The notes beneath the pieces were generated by a model. The model did not search any database. It was not told the origin of the DNA and worked only from the letters and a program-made list of their open reading frames with translations. 64,000 nt of DNA from Methanobrevibacter millerae (lineage in GTDB: Archaea > Methanobacteriota > Methanobacteria > Methanobacteriales > Methanobacteriaceae), in NCBI GenBank assembly GCA_015063005.1, contig SUTF01000003.1:164180-228179 (forward strand). Direction: 5' to 3'. This document shows positions 28,877 to 38,205 of the stretch, piece after piece. A program made the translations under genes and the position numbers. Each line of letters starts with the position of its first letter. The first letter of the stretch is position 1.

Positions 28877-31800
28877 AATTCATCCTCCTCATTTGAGCGA
28901 CGTTTATAACCAATTATCAATAATATTAAGACAATTATTATTAAAGCTATTGATAATGGAACAGAATTCTTTTCAATATCCTTGATGATGTCTTTTGTGA
29001 TTTCATATGCTTTTCCAGCATCACTGTCTGATTGAGCACTTGAAGAGCCTCCGGAACCTGAACTGGATGAACTACCCATAGTACCTAATGTACCTTGATT
29101 ATTGGTGTAATTTCCAGCATATCCGCTTCCAGAGCCACGGTTTCCTTCACCGTCACCAGTTGAAAAACCAGTATTTGTTCCTGAACCTTGACCAAAACCA
29201 TTTCCGAATCCGTTACCGAATCCAGTTCCAAATCCTAATCCAGAACCACTGCCAGTATTTCCTCCACCATTGGAAATCAGATTGCCTCCAGTGGAACCAC
29301 CACTAACAGATTTGTCTGGATTATTTACAGGTCTTTGTGAAGAACTGCCTGGGGAATCTGATTTTTTATCATCATTTGGAGTGACAACATTCCATGTATT
29401 GATATGTCTGTCCCAATCACGGAAGTATTGTGCATGTAGCCATACATCATCACTAGGACCATTAGCGGAACCCCACCAGTTATGGTTAACATCAATATTA
29501 TTTACTGGCTGTTCATTTGATGACTGTATTGCGATAGTAGTACCATCACTTGCGAAATTATCATAAATGTTTGAATTTTTAACATTTAGATTAATATTTG
29601 CAGCGTAAACTACCCCACCAGTACGGAATCCTTTATTTTCAGTGATTGTTGAGTTATAAATATTGATTTGCTCAACAACATGGTTTCCACTACGTGTGGA
29701 CTGCACATATATCGCTCCACCATATTCACCAGTATTATCAGTAATATTACATAATATCAAATCAATATCGGATTTCCAGATAGCTAGTGCTCCTCCACCA
29801 TATGAAGCAAAATTTTTGTAAAATGTAGAGTTATATATTACACCATTGGATGAAATAATATATACCGCTCCACCAGAATTTTCATTAATTCCATTATTGA
29901 TTAGTGTAGAATTTGAAATTTTTAAATTTGCATTTTCAAGTGATATTGCACCACCAGAACCCCAAAATCCAATGTTTTTTGTGAAATTACTGTTTGATAT
30001 TTCTACAATATTCTTCTTATTTTGGATTGTACTGTAAATAACCCCACCTTTTTGATATGCATAGTTTGAATCAAAAGAGGAATCATTTACATACAGAGAT
30101 CCTCTATTGTAAATTGCTCCACCAGATCCGTATTCACCACCGTATTCATCAAGAGGTTTATTATAGGAAATATATACTGAATTAACATTATTATTTGAAA
30201 ATTCACATCCATTAATTATTAATGTTCCTTTTTCTGAATTGAATAATGCTCCGCCTGAACTGTTCATTAAATAACCATTATTGTTAAATTTGGAATTTAT
30301 GATTTCAGCATTCTTATAATTAGCTATTACTCCCCCAATTTTAGCACTATTGGATTTGAATGTAGAGTCTATAATTAAGAGTTCACCATTATTATAAATA
30401 GCTCCACCATATCTAGAAGCGGATGAATTGGTAATAGTAACATTTGATAATTTAAGATTACCATTATTGTAGAATGTAGATCCTGCAGATGCATTGGCAT
30501 TCATGAAATTAATATTATTGACAGTGAATACACCAGAGCGAGCAATTGTAAACAGATTTCCGGTTGAGTTTACACATACCTTTCCAAGTCCATTTAATGT
30601 TACGGTTTTTGCTATTGCAATATCAGACTCACTGTAAACTCCTTCACCAACATTTACGACACCATCATTGATTACATTGTCCAGCGCATATTTTATGCTT
30701 CTGAATGGATTTGAAATTGAACCGTTTCCAGTTTCATCACTTCCATTTTGTGATACATAGACAACATATAATGCATTATTGTCCAATACTGCTGAAGGTG
30801 CATAAATCGCATCATTGGAATACCTTTGATAATTATCACTTATCAAGTAATTATCTTTAATAGAAACTCCAGAGGTTTTCTCTTCAACATATATTGCATA
30901 ATCATCACCAGGATTATAATTAGAAACAATATGGTTTTCTAAAATTAAAACATTGGATGAATCATTTGCAAAATAAATTGGTGCTTGAGAAACATGACCA
31001 ATAAATGATTTATCAATACCTGAACCATTAATAATCAAATAATTATATTTAATTACATCACCAGCAGTCTTATCACCAACATAAGCATAAGAACTGTTAG
31101 ATGAAGTGGTTAAACTATTTGAGTCAACAGTTGTTTTTAATCCTTTTGAATAAATTAAAACAACATTTTCACCTTCACCATTAATTGAATTATCTTTAAC
31201 TAATGTATTCGAAGTGATTACAGTTGACATGAATACCTTATATTCAGGCAAATAATCATTATAAACTGCAAATGCATTATCTGCTTTAACATTAATATCA
31301 TTTCCTGTGATTGATGTTTTATCAGACATTGAATTATAAACGGCAATAACAGTATCATTAGAAGTTAAATCAAAAATATTGTTTGATATTTGATTATTTT
31401 CTGGACTTAAACCATAATAATTATCATAATAATTATTGATTTTAACACCAATTAACTCACCATCACCATTCATAATAAATTCATTACCAGATATTTTATT
31501 ATTAATGCTTTTACCAGCAATAGAAATGGCAAAAATAGATTCAGAACCATTATTAACAATATGAAATTGATTATCCTCAACATCAATATTAGAAACTATA
31601 TTTAGAATTATTGCCGGATTATTAACAATATTAAATGTTAACCCAGTAATATTGGACATTTCTGAACCTGAATTGAACACTAAAGTAGCATCAATTACAG
31701 AAGATTTCAAATATTGTCCAATATTAAATGCCCTAGAAAATACTAAATTATAATGTTTAAGCTTTAAATTATCAAATAATAAAGTATCATTTTCATTAAT

Positions 31801-32382
31801 CAATTCATTAATAAAAATACCATTATTATTGAAAAATGATGCAATATTATCATCATTAATAACATACCTATTATTTGATATCTCAACATCACAATTGACA
31901 GTATCTAATGAATTTGAATAAATTTCATTATCATTGATTGATATATCATCTGATGAATCAATATCAAAAGTAAAATTACTGTTAATCAATGAAATTGATT
32001 TAATATTGTTAGATTTAATTGAAATTCCACTAGAATTATCAACAATCATATTTTCAGTAAAATTAGAAAATACATCAAAATTGTTATTTTCTAAAATAAT
32101 ATTTTCTGAATCTATAATTTCTAAATTATTAATATTTGATTTAGAAGATGAAATTATATTATTTCTTAAAAATCCAAGATTATTGACATCATTAATCCTA
32201 ACATTATTAAAATCACCAACACCATACAATTGAAAAGTATTATCACAAATATCAACAGAATCAACATGACATAATATTAAAGCATTGATTGATTTATCTG
32301 ACTCAAGAATGAAAGTATTATTATTTAAATTAACATCTTTTGAATTTAAAATGCCAATACCCTCAATTGACTGATTTTTCAC
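28873..32382 (-). CDS. Adhesin-like protein, C-terminal part of a frameshifted gene (membrane-anchored)
   Basis: This frame (1169 codons from a GTG at 32382) has no signal peptide or ribosome binding site of its own and begins in the middle of beta-helix repeats. It continues the gene at 32379-34307 after a missing base. It holds beta-helix repeats, a cap motif YVSQNGSDETGNGSISNPF, then GGAIYNNGEL-type turns like polymorphic membrane protein repeats. A 150-residue Gly/Ser-rich linker (GFGTGFGNGFGNGFGQGSG) follows, and a single transmembrane helix near the end (SIALIIIVLILLIIGYKRR) with a charged tail EEDEL. It is the only adhesin in the block with such an anchor. Its stop overlaps the next adhesin start by 4 bases. 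Confidence 0.75.
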   Translation of the reverse strand: MKNQSIEGIGILNSKDVNLNNNTFILESDKSINALILCHVDSVDICDNTFQLYGVGDFNNVRINDVNNLGFLRNNIISSSKSNINNLEIIDSENIILENNNFDVFSNFTENMIVDNSSGISIKSNNIKSISLINSNFTFDIDSSDDISINDNEIYSNSLDTVNCDVEISNNRYVINDDNIASFFNNNGIFINELINENDTLLFDNLKLKHYNLVFSRAFNIGQYLKSSVIDATLVFNSGSEMSNITGLTFNIVNNPAIILNIVSNIDVEDNQFHIVNNGSESIFAISIAGKSINNKISGNEFIMNGDGELIGVKINNYYDNYYGLSPENNQISNNIFDLTSNDTVIAVYNSMSDKTSITGNDINVKADNAFAVYNDYLPEYKVFMSTVITSNTLVKDNSINGEGENVVLIYSKGLKTTVDSNSLTTSSNSSYAYVGDKTAGDVIKYNYLIINGSGIDKSFIGHVSQAPIYFANDSSNVLILENHIVSNYNPGDDYAIYVEEKTSGVSIKDNYLISDNYQRYSNDAIYAPSAVLDNNALYVVYVSQNGSDETGNGSISNPFRSIKYALDNVINDGVVNVGEGVYSESDIAIAKTVTLNGLGKVCVNSTGNLFTIARSGVFTVNNINFMNANASAGSTFYNNGNLKLSNVTITNSSASRYGGAIYNNGELLIIDSTFKSNSAKIGGVIANYKNAEIINSKFNNNGYLMNSSGGALFNSEKGTLIINGCEFSNNNVNSVYISYNKPLDEYGGEYGSGGAIYNRGSLYVNDSSFDSNYAYQKGGVIYSTIQNKKNIVEISNSNFTKNIGFWGSGGAISLENANLKISNSTLINNGINENSGGAVYIISSNGVIYNSTFYKNFASYGGGALAIWKSDIDLILCNITDNTGEYGGAIYVQSTRSGNHVVEQINIYNSTITENKGFRTGGVVYAANINLNVKNSNIYDNFASDGTTIAIQSSNEQPVNNIDVNHNWWGSANGPSDDVWLHAQYFRDWDRHINTWNVVTPNDDKKSDSPGSSSQRPVNNPDKSVSGGSTGGNLISNGGGNTGSGSGLGFGTGFGNGFGNGFGQGSGTNTGFSTGDGEGNRGSGSGYAGNYTNNQGTLGTMGSSSSSGSGGSSSAQSDSDAGKAYEITKDIIKDIEKNSVPLSIALIIIVLILLIIGYKRRSNEEDEL

Positions 32383-34307
32383 TCCAAGATATACATAAAA
32401 GTAACATTACATGTAGAGTTCAAATAAACAGCATAGAGATTATCATTACCACCAATAAAGATATCATTATTATAAATTGACAAATCATCTACATCAAAAA
32501 CAGTAAACGAAGGTTTATTTGAGCTCCTAAATGTTAAATCATGAACCTTACTTCCTTCAGATCCATCAACAAATGTAATATGAACATTATTTAATAAATT
32601 AACATCCAATCCACTCATAATATCCATTTTTGTATTTATAATTAATTCTTTATTATTAAGTATAGTAATTAGCATGATAATAGCTTTATCGACATCGCCA
32701 AATTTAAAAGTTCCATTCTCATCAAAATAAATATTAAAATTATCATCATTAAGAATTACACCTGTATAATTTAAATATTGTCCATTTATAATATTATCTG
32801 AAATATTATTTGAAAATGGATCAGTTATATCTATTAAAATACCTGTAGATTCTTTTGTAGTCATATTATTCCTAATAATAGTTGTATTATAAACAGCACC
32901 ATGTAAATTAACATCATAAGATTCTGCATCAATAATATTACCAAAAATGGAATTATCATAAATTTTACCTTGATTAAAAGTTTTATAATAATTAGTACCT
33001 GTAATGGCACGATTATAATATCTAACAGATGATTCAGCATCAATATAAATACCATATAACTTAGAACCAATCATATTATTTTTTATAGTATTATTTGAGG
33101 ATAAAACATAAATTGCATTATCAACTGATGATTTAATCTTATTTCCATTAACTATTGTATTGTTTCCAAGTAATCTGATAGCTTCACCATAATTTTTAAT
33201 AGTGATGCTATTATTTAAAATTTGACCATTTTTTTCTTCCAAAGTAATAGCATAAAAAGAATCAAGAATATCAAATGTATTATTATAAATAATTGTGTTT
33301 TCACCTATGGACCATATAGCTATTGATGCATTAGTAAATACATTTCCAGTAATATTTGTATCTTTATTCATTACAGCTATTGCCACATTCACATTTTCAA
33401 AAATATTATTATAAATATTTGCAGATTCACGTGATAAAACAGCAACATTAGTATTATTAACAAATTTATTATTAAATAAAACAGATCTTTCTGATAAAGA
33501 ATCCAAACCAGTATATACATTACTAACAGTATTGTTAATCAATATTGCATCATAATTTGCAATATCAAAAGCAATAATCCAATCTGAGTCACGATTAATG
33601 GCATTCAATGTATTTCCAATGAATGTATTGTTAACACATTTTTCTGGACCACCATATCCTGCATGACCCCATCTATTATAATAAATAATATTTGCCTGAG
33701 TAGTCTGCAAAAAGTTATTGTAAAACAGATTATTATGACAGTCTGCCATAGGTACACAAGTACTTAATGTTGATATGAATGAATTATTATAAATCCTGTT
33801 ATTGGAAGATGAACCCATAGGAAGCGCATGAACACCCCTACTATGTGCTAATCTAACACTATTATCATATAAAGTATTATTATCTGTATAAAATAATCCA
33901 ATACCATGTAATTCTGTTGACATTATACCATCAGAATAATAATTAACCCTATCATTTATAATATTCAATCCATGAATAATACTTCCACTACTGCCATTTA
34001 CCAATTTAATATAACCGTTTTTGATTAAATCATTATTGGATATTGTTGTGATTTCCAGTTGTCTGTCAATTATGAATACCTTATTAGTCACATTTCCAAT
34101 TCTTAATGTATCACCGGAACTGATATTGGCATCCTCTAAAATAGTACCCGAATACTTTTCAAAGTAATTATTATAATTATTATTAGTAATGTCAATAATA
34201 TTACTTTGAGGGCTTTCTAATGTGTCAGATACATTATCTGCCGCATACAATGGAGTAATCAAACATAAAGCCATTAAAAATATGATTGATATATATTTAA
34301 AGTTCAT
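32379..34307 (-). CDS. Adhesin-like protein, N-terminal part of a frameshifted gene
   Basis: The start is taken at ATG 34307, which has GGGGTGAT just upstream and lies 7 bases after the previous stop. An ATG at 34328 would overlap the previous gene and lacks a site. Signal peptide about 1-23 (ending LYAADN), then NosD-like beta-helix repeats (NNTLYDNSVRLAHSRG, NNRIYNNSFIST). The frame ends at a TGA soon after CNVTFMYILE. In the next frame the same bases read FYVYLGVKNQSIEGIG, which continues the helix. One T is missing from a T-run (plus-strand AAAA at 32397-32400). With one base added, the whole gene 28873-34307 would encode 1811 residues. Confidence 0.78.
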   Translation of the reverse strand: MNFKYISIIFLMALCLITPLYAADNVSDTLESPQSNIIDITNNNYNNYFEKYSGTILEDANISSGDTLRIGNVTNKVFIIDRQLEITTISNNDLIKNGYIKLVNGSSGSIIHGLNIINDRVNYYSDGIMSTELHGIGLFYTDNNTLYDNSVRLAHSRGVHALPMGSSSNNRIYNNSFISTLSTCVPMADCHNNLFYNNFLQTTQANIIYYNRWGHAGYGGPEKCVNNTFIGNTLNAINRDSDWIIAFDIANYDAILINNTVSNVYTGLDSLSERSVLFNNKFVNNTNVAVLSRESANIYNNIFENVNVAIAVMNKDTNITGNVFTNASIAIWSIGENTIIYNNTFDILDSFYAITLEEKNGQILNNSITIKNYGEAIRLLGNNTIVNGNKIKSSVDNAIYVLSSNNTIKNNMIGSKLYGIYIDAESSVRYYNRAITGTNYYKTFNQGKIYDNSIFGNIIDAESYDVNLHGAVYNTTIIRNNMTTKESTGILIDITDPFSNNISDNIINGQYLNYTGVILNDDNFNIYFDENGTFKFGDVDKAIIMLITILNNKELIINTKMDIMSGLDVNLLNNVHITFVDGSEGSKVHDLTFRSSNKPSFTVFDVDDLSIYNNDIFIGGNDNLYAVYLNSTCNVTFMYILE

Positions 34308-34314
34308 ATGTTTA

Positions 34315-37300
34315 TCACCCCACCACATTTACATTTGCATAAATGGATTTGCTTTCAAAGTAATTAGCTATTAATCCACTTTCAATTGCATATGTTCCTT
34401 GCGGATAATCCATTTTTAGAGAAGCTATTCCTTCACCATCTGTCTTAACAATATTCATATTGCCATTAACGACTATGGCTGCATCCTGTGAAACAATTGG
34501 ACTTCCTTTGGCATCATAAAACCTAACATGATAATAACTGCCCCGATTAACATTAATGTCTGATGAAATAATCCTAACAGGCATAGGATCAATAGTAATA
34601 ACATTACTAATCCTACTATCACCAAGATATGCAGTAATGATGTATTTTCCAGGCAATAAATTAATATTCAAATGAGCAATACCATCAGAACCAGAAGTTC
34701 TAGTATAGAACACTCCATTAATATTGAATGTCACATTCCTATTTACTAGGATATTTCCTGATTCATCATATAGTTTAGCATCAAAACGAGTTCCATCCTT
34801 GTAAAACATTCCTAAATCACCTGTTTCAATCCTAGATAAAACCGTGATGATATTTGAATATTCCAAACCTGTATCTGGATGATATGCAGTTAAAATATAT
34901 GTTCCCGGATGTAAATTAATATTCAATCTGGCAAAACCACTGCCATTAGTTAAACGATCATAAAATACACCATTAATATTCATTCTAACATATCTGTTTG
35001 TTACTGGATTTCCCAATCCATCCAATACCTGAATATAATATTGGGAAGCGTTTAAATGATATTTGGTTAAATTATTACCAATCAATGTAGACAAGACACT
35101 AACATTATTTGAAACAATGCTTTGATTATAATGTTCATCCCCATTAAATTTAGCAATAATATTATATTGTCCAGGATTTAAGTTAATAGCAATGCTTGCA
35201 ACACCATCATCACCCGTTTGGCGAACATAAGACATACCATTAACAACAAACTCAACATCTTTACCTACAAGAGGATTACCCAAAACATCATTTAATGCAA
35301 CAACATACCTGCTAGCATTCTTATAATACTTAACAAGATCATTACCTGTCAAGTAAGTATCGAGAGGTATGGATTTGATTAAGAATAACTGATATGCTTG
35401 TGAATCTGTAAAATAATTATTTCCAAAGTATTTTGCAGAAATATTATTCAAACTTTTAGATCCATTAACATTAATAGTTCTAGTTAATTTATCCCCATTT
35501 AATGTAAAGATTGCAATGATATCATCATTCAAATACAAATTCAAAGTTCCTTCACTAATTTTATTATTAGTTTTTAAATCAACGACATCAACATTAATGC
35601 CAAGATTTTCACCAATATCTGATAAATTAGTTGATAAACTAATAATACATTTACTAGGATGAAGATTTTGAACATAAATATCTAAACTGATGTTATCTTT
35701 AAAGTTAACGCTTGCATTTAAATCATCTTCGCCAACATCACAAATAACATTAATACCATCTTTTGTTAAAATTCCTCCAATATTATTGGATTCATATTCT
35801 AAAACAAATTCAACATCATTTATAGGAACACTGCTAACATCATACTCTTCATTATTATTCAATTTATAATCCAGTTTTACATCAAAGCTACCGTTAAATA
35901 GATTTTCAGCAGAAACTGATCGAATTATCCATAATGAAGGCAATATATTAACATTACTTTTAATTAACTGTGAAGGGTTAAATCCATTCCAATAATTATT
36001 ATTAAGATTGATTTTGTTGTTGGCAGAAGCAAGGCCATAAAAACCAATATCATCATAAATACCTGAGTTCACAATATTAATCTGATTACCATTAAATTTA
36101 ACATGACCATTATTTTCAAATAATACAGAATCGAAAGTGTTTTCATATGAATTGGAGCATGCAAATAATAAATCTTTATTTTCTATAAAGCTACTATTTT
36201 GTACATTAAATTTTATTTCATTAGAAAAACCACTTCCATTTGCGAATGTTGAATTGATTATCAAAACTGATGGATTGAAGTAAGCTATAATATCACTAGC
36301 CACATTGTTATCAGCAATTGATGAATCGATAATTTCACAATCAACACCATGCAATTCCATAACAGATCCCATTATTCCAAATAATGAAGAATAATCACCT
36401 TTAGAATTTATGATTGAAGTATTATCAATGACCAATTTTGTATCATCAAAAGAATGCTGATATGCTCTTATAATACCTCTTTGATTAAGGTTTTTAGTAC
36501 CGTTAATAATGGAGTTATATATACATGCATATGCATCATAGCTATATAAAATTCCATCATCATTATGTGTAAACAGAGAATTATTTATTATTAAATTGCT
36601 TCCATCAAAATTAGTAATGATTGAACCTAAATTGTTTATGAAATTACAGTTATTTATTTTCATATTAGCATATGTGTGAATAATACCAATATTATCATCT
36701 TTGTCGTATCCATTACTTTGGCTTTTAAAGTTAGTTATTGTGAGATTAACCAGCTCAAAATTTAATCCATTACTTGATGCTTCTGTTTTCAATAAATAAT
36801 TTTTATTTTCACCATCGAGTATGGAGTTTGAACCAATTATTTTTATATTCATAGAACTAGGTATGACAAGATTAGTGTTTCCACTACCTTTGTAAGTTCC
36901 ATTTAACAAGTTTATTACAAGATTATAAGTTTTTCCATTATTTATTTCAATAACATGAGCTATAGTTGCAAAAGGCCTGGTAATTGAACCATCCCCATCT
37001 ATGTCATTACCTTGCGGTGATACATATGAAACTACATTTGATAAATATTGACCATTGTAGTTTGACGGATAGATGTTTTGCTCCAAAACACCATTGACAG
37101 TTGAATTAATTCTTAAAATATTAATCAAACTGTTAGCATATTTTGAATCTGAATAATATGATCCTCCTTGTGCATTAATTCCTTGTGTTTTTGAGTTAAT
37201 GAATGATACATTGTTGAGGTTGCATCTTTGCATATAAATAGAACCACCAGAAGCATACTCCCAATCTCTATAGTAGTAAGAAATTGCTGAGTTATTAATA

Positions 37301-38055
37301 AATTTAGAATTAATAACTGAAGGGACACTTTTGAAGTAACTACCAATATATACTGCACCTCCCCAAGGAGTGGTGTAATCATCAACAACAATGTAATTAC
37401 CAATAAATGTAGATGAATCTATATTAATGTCACTATTTTGTGAAAATATTGCTCCACCCATTTTAGCTGTATTATTAATAAAAGTTGAATCTTTAACATT
37501 TAATGTTGCCGAATTAACTGAATAAATTGCACCACCATGATTAATTGCACGATTATTCTCAAAACCACAGCCAATTATTGATAATGTTCCAGTATTTGTA
37601 ATAGCCCCACCTGTAACACTTTTACAATTAATTATTGATAAATCTTTTAGAGTAACGATGGAATCTGACCTAATATTAAAAATATAATATGCATTGTTTC
37701 CATCGATGAAAGTTTTATCTGCACCTGCACCCTGGATGGTGATTGATCCTCCACGGCTTTGATGTGCCTTATTAATTGTAATCATAGTATTGTTTTCTCC
37801 TTCAAATATTCCTTCACTTAAATGTATTGTAGAAATATCTGAATGTGTGCTTGCACTTATAGCTTTGTTTATTGAATTAAATGGGCTATTGATATAGCCT
37901 AAGTTATTGTCATCCCCACCTAAGTCCACATAGTAATCCACAGGATTACCTGCTGATAGGGTGTTATTCGCATCTACATCAATTGCAGACACTAATGACA
38001 TTGAAAAAACTAATACTAATACAATTAAACTTGTAAAATATAAATTTTTTCTCAT
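34315..38055 (-). CDS. Adhesin-like surface protein (beta-helix plus Ig-like repeats)
   Basis: 1246 residues from ATG 38055 behind GAGGTGAG. Signal peptide about 1-25 (ending SLVSA). Cap motif YVDLGGDDNNLGYINSPF opens the first beta-helix with GGAIYSVNSA and GGAIFSQNSD turns. A second cap SYVSPQGNDIDGDGSITRPF lies near residue 345. From about 720 onward come Ig-like units. The last three begin NLTKYHLNASQY, DLGMFYKDGTRF and VRIISSDINVNRG, a triad also seen at the end of the 23849 gene. No transmembrane anchor. It is the first gene of the packed three-gene adhesin unit 38055-23849. Confidence 0.9.
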   Translation of the reverse strand: MRKNLYFTSLIVLVLVFSMSLVSAIDVDANNTLSAGNPVDYYVDLGGDDNNLGYINSPFNSINKAISASTHSDISTIHLSEGIFEGENNTMITINKAHQSRGGSITIQGAGADKTFIDGNNAYYIFNIRSDSIVTLKDLSIINCKSVTGGAITNTGTLSIIGCGFENNRAINHGGAIYSVNSATLNVKDSTFINNTAKMGGAIFSQNSDINIDSSTFIGNYIVVDDYTTPWGGAVYIGSYFKSVPSVINSKFINNSAISYYYRDWEYASGGSIYMQRCNLNNVSFINSKTQGINAQGGSYYSDSKYANSLINILRINSTVNGVLEQNIYPSNYNGQYLSNVVSYVSPQGNDIDGDGSITRPFATIAHVIEINNGKTYNLVINLLNGTYKGSGNTNLVIPSSMNIKIIGSNSILDGENKNYLLKTEASSNGLNFELVNLTITNFKSQSNGYDKDDNIGIIHTYANMKINNCNFINNLGSIITNFDGSNLIINNSLFTHNDDGILYSYDAYACIYNSIINGTKNLNQRGIIRAYQHSFDDTKLVIDNTSIINSKGDYSSLFGIMGSVMELHGVDCEIIDSSIADNNVASDIIAYFNPSVLIINSTFANGSGFSNEIKFNVQNSSFIENKDLLFACSNSYENTFDSVLFENNGHVKFNGNQINIVNSGIYDDIGFYGLASANNKINLNNNYWNGFNPSQLIKSNVNILPSLWIIRSVSAENLFNGSFDVKLDYKLNNNEEYDVSSVPINDVEFVLEYESNNIGGILTKDGINVICDVGEDDLNASVNFKDNISLDIYVQNLHPSKCIISLSTNLSDIGENLGINVDVVDLKTNNKISEGTLNLYLNDDIIAIFTLNGDKLTRTINVNGSKSLNNISAKYFGNNYFTDSQAYQLFLIKSIPLDTYLTGNDLVKYYKNASRYVVALNDVLGNPLVGKDVEFVVNGMSYVRQTGDDGVASIAINLNPGQYNIIAKFNGDEHYNQSIVSNNVSVLSTLIGNNLTKYHLNASQYYIQVLDGLGNPVTNRYVRMNINGVFYDRLTNGSGFARLNINLHPGTYILTAYHPDTGLEYSNIITVLSRIETGDLGMFYKDGTRFDAKLYDESGNILVNRNVTFNINGVFYTRTSGSDGIAHLNINLLPGKYIITAYLGDSRISNVITIDPMPVRIISSDINVNRGSYYHVRFYDAKGSPIVSQDAAIVVNGNMNIVKTDGEGIASLKMDYPQGTYAIESGLIANYFESKSIYANVNVVG

Positions 38056-38178
38056 AACTCACCTCTAAACAAAATTTACATGATAAACCAAAAAATGATT
38101 TATCATAAGTATAAATTTATTTTACATAATAAATAAAGTTATTGGAAAAATAGGTGTTTTTTTAAAAAAAAAGAAAAG

Positions 38179-38205
38179 ATAAGGTTAAAATTAATTTAAC
38201 CTTAT
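38179..38205 (-). terminator. Terminator-like hairpin containing the adhesin stop codon
   Basis: An 11-base perfect stem, ATAAGGTTAAA (38179-38189) with TTTAACCTTAT (38195-38205), and a 5-base loop. On the transcribed (minus) strand it is followed by a long T-rich run (38161-38177). The TAA stop of the upstream adhesin (38202-38204) lies inside the stem. This is an unusually bacterial-looking terminator for an archaeon. Confidence 0.7.

Noticed and set aside
34308..34328. Upstream ATG (34328) for the frameshifted adhesin
   Set aside because: It overlaps the previous gene by 14 bases and has no ribosome site, while ATG 34307 has GGGGTGAT.
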